Assembly: GCA_014155875.1 (NCBI GenBank)
Contig: JACEFZ010006318.1
Location: forward strand, 988,001 to 1,052,000
Direction: 5' to 3'
Source: Cepaea nemoralis
Lineage: Eukaryota > Mollusca > Gastropoda > Stylommatophora > Helicidae
DNA length: 64,000 nt
Under the pieces are notes generated by a model that saw nothing but the letters and a program-made list of their open reading frames with translations, made no database searches and was not told the origin of the DNA. The position numbers and the translations under genes are program-made. Positions 22,338 to 35,690 of this stretch are shown piece by piece (positions within the stretch are counted from its first letter, which is position 1; every line of letters starts with the position of its first letter).

Positions 22338-22410
22338 GGCCTCGTGGCCTAATGGATAAAGCGTCTGACTTCGGATCAGAAGATTGCGAGTTCGAATCTC
22401 GTCGGGGTCG
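22338..22410 (+). tRNA. tRNA-Arg (anticodon TCG)
   Basis: A 73-nt tRNA that reads CGA arginine codons. The acceptor arms GGCCTCG (22338-22344) and CGGGGTC (22403-22409) pair with two G-T wobbles; the discriminator is G. The anticodon loop CTTCGGA (22369-22375) is closed by TCTGA/TCAGA, with anticodon TCG at 22371-22373. The T arm is GCGAG-TTCGAAT-CTCGT with box B intact, and box A is TGGCCTAATGGATAA. A T7 tract from about 22415 fits a Pol III terminator. One D-stem pair is mismatched (C12 with A23), so reduced function is possible. Confidence 0.9.
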
Positions 22411-23190
22411 TATGTTTTTTTAGAAATTGGAGTCGCGGTTGTATAATAGTGTGTTTGTCTACACAGATGATAGTTCTGATTCCAATCCCAGAAGAGGTAA
22501 AGTAGTTTTTCGACCATTATGACTCAGGACTCGAACAAGCCTCATACAACTGGATACCAGACAATTTCATCATAAACCGTGTCTTTCTATATGCGAAGAC
22601 CTAACATTTCACACCCCAAGACCTTCTGCCTTTACTGTTCATTATAAACTGTAGTGGGTGCGGAACACTGTTTACTGAACATGTCAGACACACGAATTAT
22701 AACACTGGTCTTTAAGTCATACAATGAAGTTTATATGTGAAGTGGTAAGTTGTGCGCCTTTCAGGCATACAATAAAGTGTACATGTCATGTGGTAAGTTG
22801 CAAAAATTGCATTCTGCAAACTCTATGTCAGGAAAATCAGCTGGTATGCATATGGTAGACAACCTGAGAAATTCTGTTGACACGCCTTTGATCGCTGAGA
22901 ATAAAACACCGTTACAAGAAGTGATAGACATGGTTACAACATAAAGTTTAGCAGCACGGTAATTAGTATACTTGTCTGACAAGACAGTGTTCCGGATTAA
23001 ATTCCCAGCAGAAGCAATGGCAATGGTATTTTCATTCTACCAGTACGGCTTTGTGGTTGACCCAGACTTATAAGAATGTGTACCTGAATAACAGAAAAAC
23101 AGAAGTAATGGTAACTACAAAGTAAAAAAAAATGTCTTCCCAAATACAATATCGCCGTGACTGGAACCAATCTGAGACAAGTCAACCTAT
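22411..23190. other. Unassigned sequence
   Basis: No gene or known repeat. A short local duplication (ACAATxAAGTxTAxATGT and GTGGTAAGTTG) occurs at 22722-22752 and 22766-22800. Confidence 0.5.
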
Positions 23191-23592
23191 TTAACCCATT
23201 CAGTGCCAAACAAAAGGCAGGTTTGGACCAAACACCCGGGAAGGTTAACCCGGTCAACAAACGCCCGCAGAAGTCGGATGTATCGGCCTTAAGGTGCAGT
23301 ATCGCAGCTCGCTGTAAACAGGCAAACACAATCACATCCGAAAAAAGATTCCGGGTGGAAGAAGAAGAAGAAGAAGAAGTAGAAGAAGAAGAAGAAGAAG
23401 GACCAAACATGGTACACAATCAAATGAACAATTATTGTATGTAAATGTCCGTTCACTGAGCATTGCAATTGCGCAGGATGCTACGAAACAAAGCAAATAA
23501 CACGATGACCCTAATATGGCGATACATCATTCTTCTGTACAAGTGGGAGGTTACACTTGACGATATTGTATCCTTCGTCACTGAATGAGTTA
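23191..23592. mobile_element. TTAA-flanked MITE, copy 3, interrupted by a SINE
   Basis: The left end is TTAACCCATTCAGTGCCA at 23191-23208 and the right end is CACTGAATGAGTTA at 23579-23592; they are inverted repeats of each other with one or two differences. The right TTAA has changed to TTAG. The interior is split by the SINE at 23235-23399 and continues as in copy 1. This copy gives the clearest view of the inverted ends. Confidence 0.72.
23235..23399 (+). mobile_element. SINE family 4 copy nested in the MITE
   Basis: A 165-bp element between perfect 10-bp direct repeats GGACCAAACA (23225-23234 and 23400-23409). The body starts CCCGGGAAGGTTAACCCGGT, includes CGCCCGCAGAAGTCGGATGT and AACACAATCACATCCG, and ends in an interrupted (GAA)n tail at 23357-23399. 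This is the cleanest copy of the family. Confidence 0.9.
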
Positions 23593-24049
23593 GTTTAGCA
23601 TTATGGGTACTTTGTTGATAACAAGAAATGGAAGATGTATTAGGGAAGTTAAATCTAGAAAACATCAGCAGCATTTCACACATGAAAAATATTATGTGTG
23701 ATTTATCTGTTTTGCCATAAGTCTGGATAAGATAATGTGGTGGTTTTCCCTTGCCTTCCATATTCATGTGGTGGTCTTTTACCTCTGCCTTTGACAGCCA
23801 TTTCCGACTGTAATGACAAGTGAGTGCCCTGCTCTGCTCAACTGCAGAGTTGTCCACTTATTCCGATGGATACTCGGTCCCCAGAGCTGTGTTAGCCACA
23901 CCGTGGTATGTTTCCCATCCTCTACCGCGGGGAGGTGCAGTTGGGATTTTCCCTTCATAAAGTTATGGTCTATGGTAGGTATGGTATGGTTATGGTAAGT
24001 TGACTTGTCTCAGATTGGTTCCAGTCACAGCTATATTGCATTTGGGAAG
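23593..24049. other. Unassigned sequence
   Basis: No gene is recognised. Near 23995-24060 there is an inverted partial copy of 23158-23180 (TTGACTTGTCTCAGATTGGTTCCAGTCAC), so the DNA flanking the MITE has been partly duplicated in inverse orientation. Confidence 0.45.
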
Positions 24050-24164
24050 ACATTGCCCCATACCATTTGGCAAAAAAAAAAAAAAAAACACAACTCAGGG
24101 CGGTCTGCTGCCAAATCGTTCACAGCTGTGTTTCGAACTACTGCGTCCGTAAACCTTCGCCAAG
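24050..24164 (-). mobile_element. SINE family 1 head fragment (minus)
   Basis: Minus-strand fragment with the TGGTATGGGG end, an A/T run, and the tRNA-like head CAGCTGTGTTTCGAACTACT (reverse sense). Confidence 0.55.
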
Positions 24165-24540
24165 GAGGAGGTAATTAACAGACTAGTCAGGAATTATGTG
24201 GAAGCTGCAGAGATGTTGTTTTACAGAAGAATGATGAAAACAGAATGGAAGGGTAGAAATCGTATTAAAAATATTTTGACAGAAGTTAAGTCACAAAGAC
24301 AATTGGTTACTCGCTCCAGAAGACAGTCCATACTGTGAGTACATAATGGAAAGGGAAAAAGCTGGAGTACATCGTTCGTAGCAACTAACAACAGGGTGGG
24401 GAAGGAAGGTTGGGGAAATTGTGAGAGAAAATACTAAACTGTTGAATGGCAGAGAGAAACAATTGTGTCTGGCATTATTGGCAGTACACGAGACAGAAGG
24501 GTGTGGAAAGACATGATCACCAACACCACACGGTATCTAC
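24165..24540 (+). pseudogene. LINE 'G' C-terminal fragment, heavily decayed
   Basis: Plus strand, several frameshifts. Recognisable pieces are VRNYVEAAEMLFYRRMMKT (compare 36606-36911 minus), then a KSQRQLV piece and a final CGKT-like end. It belongs to the same LINE family as 36590-37010 and 41050-41560. Confidence 0.6.
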
Positions 24541-27289
<2,749 letters not shown>

Positions 27290-27625
27290 ATCTGCTGGCT
27301 CCGTGACGAAGGAGTTAACGGACGCAGTTAGTAATCCCGCATACCACGTTCAATTCACAGCTGCGGGCGATTTAGCAGTAGACCGCCTTGCGTTGTTTTT
27401 TTAAAATAAAATAGTATGGGTGATGGTCGTTCAGAAAGCAATGCATAAAAAATGGCATCAGTGCTGGTCGTTCAGAAAGCAATAGCAAACTAATCATCTT
27501 AAGAGACTTCCTGTATCTGCCATGCGCTTATATACTTGACAGGAGATCACAAAAAGCCAAAAAATGCTAGGGTTGACTGCGACATCCTGTAAAGGATATG
27601 CAACTAACATTTTTTCTTAAAAACT
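27290..27625 (+). mobile_element. SINE family 1 copy with internal duplication
   Basis: Head: GCTCCGTGACGAAGGAGTTA and TAATCCCGCATACCACGTTC. The motif GGTCGTTCAGAAAGCAAT occurs twice, at about 27426 and 27467, because of a short internal duplication. 3' end: GACTGCGACATCCTGTAAAG and GATATGCAACTAA. Confidence 0.75.
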
Positions 27626-27652
27626 GCAACATCTAGCGTGAGAATGTAAGTT

Positions 27653-27725
27653 GAGACTGGGAAAGGTTAACCAGGTCAACAAATGCCAGCAGAAGTCGGA
27701 TGTGTCGGCATAACTGCGCAAGAAC
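27653..27725 (+). mobile_element. SINE family 4 fragment
   Basis: The 5' part only: GGGAAAGGTTAACCAGGTCA, then GCAGAAGTCGGATGTGTCGG, breaking off near 27725 without a GAA tail. Confidence 0.65.
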
Positions 27726-28724
27726 TTGTATTTTTCATATGAATACTTGGAAAATATCTCTAAATCTTTGTCTTTTGATTGTCTTTCAGCCTACCTGTCG
27801 CTTGTGTCATCCTGCCGTGCCAGGCTGTTGTGACATACCACACAGTTTTAGAACCATTGGTTTATTCAGTAGAAGAATTGTACCCATTTTTATCACACAT
27901 GTCACACCTCAGCAAATTTTGCCTTTTTCTTTCTTGCGTCTTTTATTGATTACTTTCTTGTCATATGACCTTTTGTTTGACTTTCAGTGTCTATGTGATA
28001 TTTAATATTTTGTGTGTCTTGTCTTCTTTTCATTATTTTTTATTTCCTGGTATGGATATCATGTGATAATACTTGCAGATATTTGAGTGTCACATTTCAC
28101 CTGGGCTTGGTAGTTGAAGGCTGGATTGTCAAAATAATGATATTCCTGGAAACTTTTTTTCCAGTGGCATTGTGATTAAAACAGTTTCATCCTCATCATC
28201 ACCATCATCATCATCATCATCATCATCACCATCTTCATCCAGTAACAGCTCTGCAATATTGGTTGGCAATAATGGATCTCCAGCAGTTTCTGTTGTGAGC
28301 TTTGGTTCTACAATCTTTCAGGCTGTATCTTGACTATATCTTGATATTGTCTGTCCTTTTATATCTTTGACAGTTTATGAATCAAGAAGCAGAAAAATCA
28401 CACAAGAGGCTTATTAGGCTCTGAGTGTGAATTATAGTATGTCCCGAAAAGAATGCCTTCATTCATGATAAATTATTTTGAAAACTGTCTGTTGCATCAT
28501 TATGAAATTTTTCCAGCCGTCTTATATTTACCCCCACCCAAGGAATATGTCTTTGATAGGTCCAAAAACAACTTAAATCATCGAAAGCGGCGACATTTCT
28601 TTGATGTTTTGCTGAAAAACTAGTGATTTCTCGCTAACAAATTTATGTTTACAGTAATGAAAGCCCCGCCAATTCAGATGACACACAGGGCGTATCCGGA
28701 TTCGTATGGGAGTGGGTGCAATGA
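27726..28724. other. Unassigned; CAT microsatellite at 28194-28230
   Basis: No coding sequence is recognised. An imperfect (CAT)n tract lies at 28194-28230. Confidence 0.45.
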
Positions 28725-28965
28725 AAGAAGTAGCTTAAAATTGACAGGGTCGGCTGCATTGCACGGGTTTTTATCCCATATGGCTCAGTTTCTTTCCGCA
28801 GCGCTGAAAGCGTCGCACAAAGCGCAAACTCCGTATCTCCAGCGACAACCCTTGGGAGTCTCTGAAAAATGCACTCGTGAAATGGACGTGGCCTGGAATT
28901 GAACATACAACCTTCGGAGCCCGAGTCAGACGGCTTGACCACTTCACCACGGAGAATCTCGAGAG
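28725..28965 (-). mobile_element. SINE family 3 copy (minus)
   Basis: Minus strand: tRNA-like head with box A GTGGTGAAGTGGTCAAGCCG and box B ATGTTCAATTCC, body with TTTTCAGAGACTCCCAAGGG and an end near GTCAATTTTAAGCTACTT. Same family as 15890-16140 and 20222-20407. Confidence 0.72.
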
Positions 28966-29149
28966 GGGTGCAATGTGTAATATTAGTAAAGACAGAGAAT
29001 TTACAGAGGCATGGGGTAAATAATTTGTAAATTAACAGGAAAGTAGAAGGAATATATTTCTTACCTTATTTTTCATTTCCTGCTTGTTTCTTCAGCTGCT
29101 GGTTAATAAAGTGTACACAAGTATTCATGTTAACTTTTTATATTGAGTT
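28966..29149. other. Unassigned sequence
   Basis: Nothing is recognised. Confidence 0.4.
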
Positions 29150-29400
29150 CGTGAAAGCTTCCAAATAGCTGTGCGTTAATGTGCGTATGGAGTGACCAGA
29201 AATGATACCGCAATTTAGTCATCATGTTTCCATTTGTAAGGATCTGTTCAGCTGTCTGTGTAGTTTGTTCACACGTACACAAGGGTGACAGACTCGCTTT
29301 GAGTCTTCATGAAAGATTGTCTACTCTGCTGTTTACCGTTCAGAGATGGACCATGATTACCCATTTTGCACTATGAAAATAGTTGTCAGTGTCTCTGTAG
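29150..29400 (-). pseudogene. Possible C-terminal remnant of an RNase H LINE
   Basis: Minus-strand pieces LKASLSPLCTCEQ and QTAEQILTNG resemble the CTCGLxSQTAEHILQDC region of LINE C. Frameshifts break it and similarity is limited to about 70 residues, so the call is tentative. Confidence 0.4.
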
Positions 29401-29919
29401 TGGGCTTTCGTCTTAACGACCAAGATGTTGGTCCTCTTTTCATTGAAGTTTATAGATTGATTCGTATGCATGTGTGTTGTCCCCTAATTTGACAACGTGT
29501 TTGCTCTCACAATATGTCAGTTTCCACCGCAATATTACTCTTCTGTTGGTATTCAATGCGTTTAGTGTTTTTTTTTCCCAATACAGTTGTTTGTCACCGC
29601 TGAGGGCTTTCAGAATTGAAAATTCATCACTGTGGAATACAAACTGTTGCCATTGACATTATGCTGGTGCGGTAATGTTTAGGGCCTGCAATTCGTCTGA
29701 ATAGTTGGAGCAAAATATCCCAGTAAGTGTGTACGTAGATTAAGGTCTGTGATCTGCTCAGACCTTAATCTGTGTCGGACGATTCCAGTAGGTTTATGAT
29801 TGCTCTCGGGTGCATAAAATTCAATCCATCCTTTCTCCAATAGTCCTCTTCCTCTTTCAACACATGGTCCTCACATTTTTTCCAGTAACTTTTATCAATA
29901 TTTAATAGCGCGGACTGGT
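29401..29919. other. Unassigned; perfect 13-bp inverted repeat at 29737-29771
   Basis: AGATTAAGGTCTG (29737-29749) and its exact reverse complement (29759-29771) are separated by 9 bases and could form a hairpin. Nothing else is recognised. Confidence 0.6.
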
Positions 29920-30047
29920 TGACAGACAGACAGACAGACAGAGACAGATAGAAAGGTAGGTAGGTAGGTAGGTGGATGGATGGATAGATAGATCGATAGA
30001 TCTACCTACCTACCTACCTACCTACCTACCTACCTACCTACCTACCT
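29920..30047. repeat. Compound tetranucleotide tract with self-complementary arms
   Basis: In order: GACA units, GGTA units (about 29956-29973), GGAT and GATA units, a short GATCGATAGATC centre, then about 11 TACC units (30003-30047). The GGTA and TACC blocks are reverse complements around a centre at about 29990. Confidence 0.9.
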
Positions 30048-30564
30048 CTGAACAATACCATTTAACTCCACGCTGTTTGTGCCAAAACGAAAACTTCTAG
30101 ACAATTTTTAAAAAAGCGCGGATGTGTCTTGCTGAAGCTGTAATACTTTTTAAATGGTATTAATCCCGGAGCCGTAAATTATACACCGCATATAAACAAA
30201 CATTGAAATCTGCCGTACAATCTCCAGAACAAAAATTTTTTTGTTGAGTGGACATAATGATAAGGTTATATGCTAAATCTCATCATTTTCCCTCAGTTGG
30301 TTACTGAGATATTGAATTTTATATTGGGGCAAAAAATAAAATAAACACACTATAGTCTCACCACATAAATGCTTGAGATGTCTCTTAGAAGGAGAGTTAA
30401 GGAAGAGAACTGGTCACTTCTTATTATGTAAAACTTAGTATATGTCCAAAGACTTAAACACCCATGGTCGTTTTTCATTTGCTGTGGAATCATCCATACT
30501 GATAGTTGCTACAAACATTTTACAATAACATAAATATATAAACATGAAGAGTAACATTCGGCAG
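30048..30564. other. Unassigned sequence
   Basis: No gene or repeat is recognised. Confidence 0.45.
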
Positions 30565-31218
30565 TCTATACATACATGAGGAAGAAATTATGACAGAGCA
30601 TATATATAAGGATGAATGTATGACAATGTATATATACATGAGGAAGAAATTATGACAGAGTATATATATAAGGATGAATGTATGACAATGTATATATACA
30701 TGAGGAAGACATTATGACAGAGTATATATATAAGGATGAATGTATGACAATGCATACATACATGAGGAAGAAATTATGACAGAGTATATATAAGGATGAA
30801 TGTATGACAATGTATACATACATGAGGAAGAAATTATGACAGAGTATATATATAAGGATGAATGTATGACAATGTATACATACATGAGGAAGAAATTATG
30901 ACAGAGTATATATATAAGGATGAATGTATGACAATGTATACATACATGAGGAAGAAATTATGACAGAGTATATATATAAGGATGAATGTAAAACAATGTA
31001 TACATACATGAGGAAGAAATTATGACAGAGTATATATATAAGGATGAATGTATGACAATGTATACGTACATGAGGAAGAAATTATGACAGAGTATATATA
31101 TAAGGATGAATGTATGACAGTGTATATATACATGAGGAAGAAATTATGACAGAGTATATATATATATAAGGATGAATGTATGACAGTGTATATATACATG
31201 AGGAAGAAGCTATGACAG
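30565..31218 (+). repeat. Minisatellite, about 62-bp unit, 10-11 copies
   Basis: Head-to-tail units containing ATGAGGAAGAAATTATGACA, GAGTATATATATAAGGATGA and ATGTATGACAATGTATA. Unit length is 60-64 bp; most differences are in the TA runs. The minus-strand 102-codon frame covering its right end is an artefact. Confidence 0.95.
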
Positions 31219-32927
31219 TCTTCATATACCCTGCTTACATCAACCAAAATAAGATGGTAAACATATAATGTGTAGTGAAGTGCAAACATAGGCAGTGAAA
31301 TTATAAATATAAAATTCTTCTTTGTCAACCTTCAGATGTCAGAATGAATGAATACAAAGAAAGCTACAGAAATCTCCATAGAGTTTGTGCTCAAATGGAG
31401 CAGGTGTAGGCCAAAATAGTAATTAATATTATAATAATATAGAATTCATAATGAACAGCAGTCCTGAATATGCATGGGAAATAAAGTTTATAATGTTCAG
31501 CAATATATTTTCAACACAAATAATGTATATTATAAGTAAACACATGAAAAAAACACATACAACAGAAACATTGCTGCACACATCAGAATCATGAAACATA
31601 AGCCAGGATCTTGCTCAACAGTAGCATTTTGAAAACAAGATGGTTAGAAGAATTTTTGTAGCTGTCAAAGGTTGTCATGCCAATATGTGGGAAATCCCTA
31701 TACACTTAGAGCTAATCATCATCATCTCATCAAGTGCTTTGCCGACTGGCATGGGCGATGCTCCTCAGCATCGTGCAATCTCCAACATGTATCAGTGTGT
31801 GTGTGCTGATAAGAAACTGTTAAAGGATTTTCTCTTGCTGTCTTCCTCTATCTCTCCACAAATTGTTCCAGTTGTCACAATATGTTCTAGTTACAAATGT
31901 ATAACCATCTGTCAGTTGTCAATATTATGGACAGATTACAATAGATCAGAGAAACAAAGTATATATCACAAACTGAACAAATAAAAGATACAGGACCAAG
32001 GAGGGGAAGGTATCTGTGAAGATGAGAGACAGTGTGGAACTAGACCTAACAGAACTTAATGTCAAAAATGGGGACTGAGAGATTAAGTATCTGCCTCAGA
32101 CTCAGAAAGCACTTGGTTCAAATCTCATTGGAATTTTTACAAGAACCACGGTGCCTAATGATATCACATGTCCCTGTGATGTCTGGGGTAGTGAGATCAG
32201 AGACCTAACCATCTCAGATAAGTGTGAGAAACAAGAGGTCCTGTGTCCAAATAAAAAACAAACAAACTGTAAAACTACTGCCATTTAAAATTGTTAGGAA
32301 AGAAAAACCTACTTATGAGTAGATAGAACCCATTACCTTAGATGGAATCTGTCTAGGAGATCAGGTCTTACACAAATGCATGCAGGCATCTGACACACTG
32401 ACCTTTGAGGTTCAAAACTTGGTGTGATGATCACACCTGGAAAGAGAAACAAAGAAGAAAAATGGATTGGAGTGATGTCTTCATGAGTAGAAAGAAATGG
32501 AGACTGATTTTGCTTGCAGCCAAGTGCCTTATGGGCTCAGAAAGTTAAGAAGAAAAAGATGGCAAAGAAAAAGAAGAGAAGTCATGAGAAAGATAATCAT
32601 TGGTGAAACAGAAAAGCACATGTGATTAAAGAAAAGAGTTAATGGAGTACAATATTTGTTATAAAAATCTTGTCACAGTATATTCCTTCACTCAATCATA
32701 CTTAAAAGGTAAAAACTTAACAAGTATTGTTATAATAATTCCAAATGTAGCATAGGGAAAGATGAAAAATGTAGGTTTCTAGAATATTTTGTGGAATTCA
32801 TTAAATAATCAACCTTGCACAATCAGTAATATTCATTTATTGAAATAAGAAAGCCCAACATAAAAAGGCCAATGTAAGCTACCGTTTCCGTCTACATTTC
32901 TGCATGACTATTTTGAACATGGTTGGC
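31219..32927. other. Mostly unassigned; LINE G 3' end at about 31712-31780 (minus)
   Basis: At 31712-31780 the stretch ATCATCATCATCTCATCAAG and TGCCGACTGGCATGGGCGAT is the reverse of the 3' end of LINE G (compare 41530-41570), giving a roughly 70-bp minus-strand remnant. The 114-codon plus-strand frame over it is therefore not a gene. The remaining DNA is AT-rich and unrecognised. Confidence 0.5.
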
Positions 32928-33110
32928 ATGGTAGCTGAGGTAGTGCTGTTGTTAGATACATGCCTGCTGATTTGGTGGTCTGTCAACTGTCTGTCATCTA
33001 TGACCTATAGTACCTTGCGGTGTAGGACAGGGAGGATCTCGAGTCTGAGGAATACAGGCCACCTGGCTAGTACATTCGCCACAAACTGTGCAGGTTAGGA
33101 TTTTCTTTTT
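32928..33110 (-). mobile_element. SINE family 5 copy (minus)
   Basis: The minus strand matches the second half of 18778-18960: CCTGCACAGTTTGTGGCG, TACTAGCCAGGTGGCCTGTA and CCCTGTCCTACACCGCAAGG. Confidence 0.62.
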
Positions 33111-33119
33111 CCCCCCAAC

Positions 33120-33345
33120 AGAAAAAAAAATCCACACTTTACCGAGGATTTGAACGTGGGTCTCCCGAAAGAGAATCTGGCATTCTAGCTACTCTGCCAT
33201 ATAGTGGTCATATGTTTGAATCCACTTTGAGGCAGGGATATTGTCTCATTGATCTGGGTTCACCCAGTCTAAAATGGATACCAGAACATTTCCTGGGAAG
33301 TAAAGATAGCCACATCACCCAGTGAGGGGGTTAAACATGTAGAGG
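33120..33345. mobile_element. Two SINE pieces: tRNA-like head (minus) and family 2 body (plus)
   Basis: 33125-33205 reads on the minus strand as a tRNA-like head (CTATATGGCAGAGTAGCTAG and ACGTTCAAATCCTC). 33225-33345 on the plus strand is SINE family 2 body (CTGGGTTCACCCAGTCTAAA and CATTTCCTGGGAAGTAAA). Confidence 0.55.
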
Positions 33346-33490
33346 TTAGCACTTTATACCCAGTACACTTCATGGTCTGAAAAAGGGTCCATTACTTTAT
33401 GGTTGACATAGTTTGAATTCTGGTTCACTGATAGTGGGATTATGCCACTGGTAGGTGGAGACAGCTTGCCAGAAATAAGTCACACTAAGT

Positions 33491-34590
33491 CATTCATTCA
33501 TTCATTGGCACCTTGCCGTCTTGACAGACGATAGTTTGTGCTTTAAAAAGGCATAATAACTTTTAACTATGGCGGTAGCGAGTGTGACTGATAAAGCCAA
33601 TTTGCGCTGTAAATGTCCGTTCACAGTGGGTGCATGTGAACACGTGGTCATTTCCACCATCATGCACCATCTTACGTCTCAAACGCTTGGTGTGTGACTT
33701 TTCTGCAATAATTTTCTCCTTTGACTTTATTCCATTTCTGATATTTGCCCTCCATGCAACACGTTCAGCGGCGACTTGCTCCCAATGTGCATTATCAATG
33801 CCTGTATCAATCATGTCCCGCTTACACACATCTTTGTATCGTAGTAGAGGCCGACCCTGAGATCTCTTACCCATCTGTAATTCACCAAAAAAGATATCCT
33901 TTGGTATTCTACCATCATCCATCCTCCTAAGATGTCCTATCCATCTAAGTCTACGAAGACTGAGCATGGAATAAACTGTCACACAACCTGATCTTTCCAA
34001 TACTTCAGTATTTGTGATTTTGTCTTGCCACTTAATACCAAGAATTCTTCGCAGACACCGCATATGAAAGCTGTTTAAATTGTTCTCTTGGTGTGAGTAA
34101 GTTGTCCAGGTTTCACTGCCATAGAGAAGAGTACTAAGGACACAGGCTTGATAGACAAGGACTTTTGTTTTGGCAGTAAGCTTCCTGTTCTCCCAGACTC
34201 TTTTTCTTAACCTGTTCATTGTTGTTGCTGCCTTACCAATCCGGATGTTGATTTCCTGATCTAGGGATAATTTGCTATTTACCACTGATCCTAGATATGT
34301 AAAATGGTCTACTATCTCTAGTTCGGCGTCGTCAATAAAGATTGATGGTACCCTATGTGCACCTTGTGACATAATCTGTGTCTTCTTTTTGCTAATTGTT
34401 AAACCAAATTCAGAACAAGCATTGGAGAATGCAGATAGTAGACATTGCAATTCTTCCTCAGAGTGGGTCGTAACTGCAGCATCATCTGCAAAAAGCAACT
34501 CTCTGATCAGTACCCTCCTAATTTTGGTCTTAGCCTTCAATCTCTGAGCATTGTAGAGGCCGCCATCTGAGCGTGAGTCAGTGACACCTA
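33491..34590 (-). pseudogene. LINE 'F' reverse transcriptase 3' segment with C-terminal zinc finger
   Basis: The minus-strand frame is open for 325 codons. It starts within the reverse transcriptase palm (DGGLYNAQRLKAKTK, then LLFADDAAV with both catalytic Asp) and continues with FTYLGSVV, LLYGSETW and LRRLRWIGHLRRM. It ends in a C2H2-type finger, FTCTHCERTF then HTRYRH. A terminal Cys2His2 finger is common in one group of animal LINEs. The 3' end carries an (AATG)n tail at 33491-33505. With the adjoining inverted segment it is bounded by TCACACTAAGT at 33480-33490 and 35158-35168. The ORF stays open from the FADD region to the stop codon, so the copy is relatively young. Confidence 0.9.
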
Positions 34591-35157
34591 TAGGTGTCTC
34601 CCACCGTCAGAGGCAACGCGTGGCGCCCCATGTCTACGCCAACTGACAAGGACTTATAACCCATAACAGTTGCCTCTCGCTTTGATTCCGAGACCAGTTA
34701 AGACCAGGGATGGAGTTATTGCCTCTCCATAGCACAAAGCCTGGGCTAAAATATAGAGATCATGTGTTGCCCATGCAGCATGATCCCTCTCTCGGCCTGC
34801 CTAGTTCACTCCAGAGGAAAGGTAACACCCCTACATCTGGAACAAGACAAGCTGCAGAAGCTGCCGGATCAGCAAAGCAATGCTCTAACTGTCCGCCTGT
34901 CGGAGCTTCGATCCTAGACCAGCTGCCAACCAAGGCTTAGGGCCTGGTCTGCCCTGCCATGACAATTTTGTCTTTAGCTTGCATTTCCTCGCACCAGGGT
35001 AAGGATTGTACCCTCCCAATTGCGCTCTTCCGCCCGAAGCCGTTGGCACAATGTGGGGTGTCGGGTTAGGTAAGCGCCGCCCAACGTTCGGCGCTAACAG
35101 AAACCAGGTAGTACCGTCTACTGTTATACGGTAGCTCAGTCATATCTGACTAAGACC
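34591..35157 (+). mobile_element. Inverted 5' segment of LINE 'F' (proposed twin priming)
   Basis: This segment lies inside the same 11-bp target duplication as the minus-strand LINE F piece but shows no reverse transcriptase frame on the minus strand. The junction is a perfect 16-bp palindrome, GACACCTATAGGTGTC at 34583-34598. A GC-rich leader with a short frame on the plus strand would fit a LINE 5' region in opposite orientation. The identity of this segment as LINE F 5' sequence is inferred from the shared target duplication, not from an aligned full-length copy. Confidence 0.6.
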
Positions 35158-35168
35158 TCACACTAAGT

Positions 35169-35690
35169 ACAGCTTAATAATTTCAGCTGTGAACCACAGC
35201 CATGCATTTATCTTTTCCAAACATTGCCCATTCCAAAATGTTTTTAGTTTTACTATTTTTGTTTCAGGCTGTTGGGTGTCAAACTTGCCAGGTGAAGTGC
35301 AGCCTATTAACAGCTTGTGACAATAAACCATCATTAGGAGACTTCAACCAGCATATGCAGCTGGTGCCTGGTCAGGTGGACTTTCAATAGCACCAGTAAT
35401 AGTTGCTAATTCTTCTGTTCAACAAGTTCCCATCTTCTGTACAACTTGGGCAAAGACATTTCATATGCTAAACTCGGATCTTTTTGTAGCAATATTTCTC
35501 AGATATATCCTGAGAGAGAATATTTATATCCGATACATTTTGAAATAATTCTTTCAGAGGTGTTTTACATTTTCTTGGAGACTTCTAAATGTCTGAACTC
35601 ATTCAGAATTGGATTTAAGTAAGAGACCACAGTCCAAATTTTGGATTGACCGAACTGTGTTCAACACACTTGTTGAAGAATGACCTACAT
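35169..35690. other. Sequence upstream of the nuclear-receptor exon
   Basis: No repeat is recognised. In the frame of the exon, a TAA at 35616-35618 is the last upstream stop. A possible splice acceptor (CCACAG ending at 35632) lacks a good pyrimidine tract, so 35619-35690 may be 5' UTR or the beginning of a coding exon. Confidence 0.45.

Noticed and set aside
31640..31984. 114-codon frame as a host gene
   Set aside because: It covers a minus-strand LINE G 3' end and has no recognised motif.
35202..35390. Secreted-peptide-like frame upstream of the receptor exon
   Set aside because: A hydrophobic start and a few Cys are not enough; no known family or splice support.
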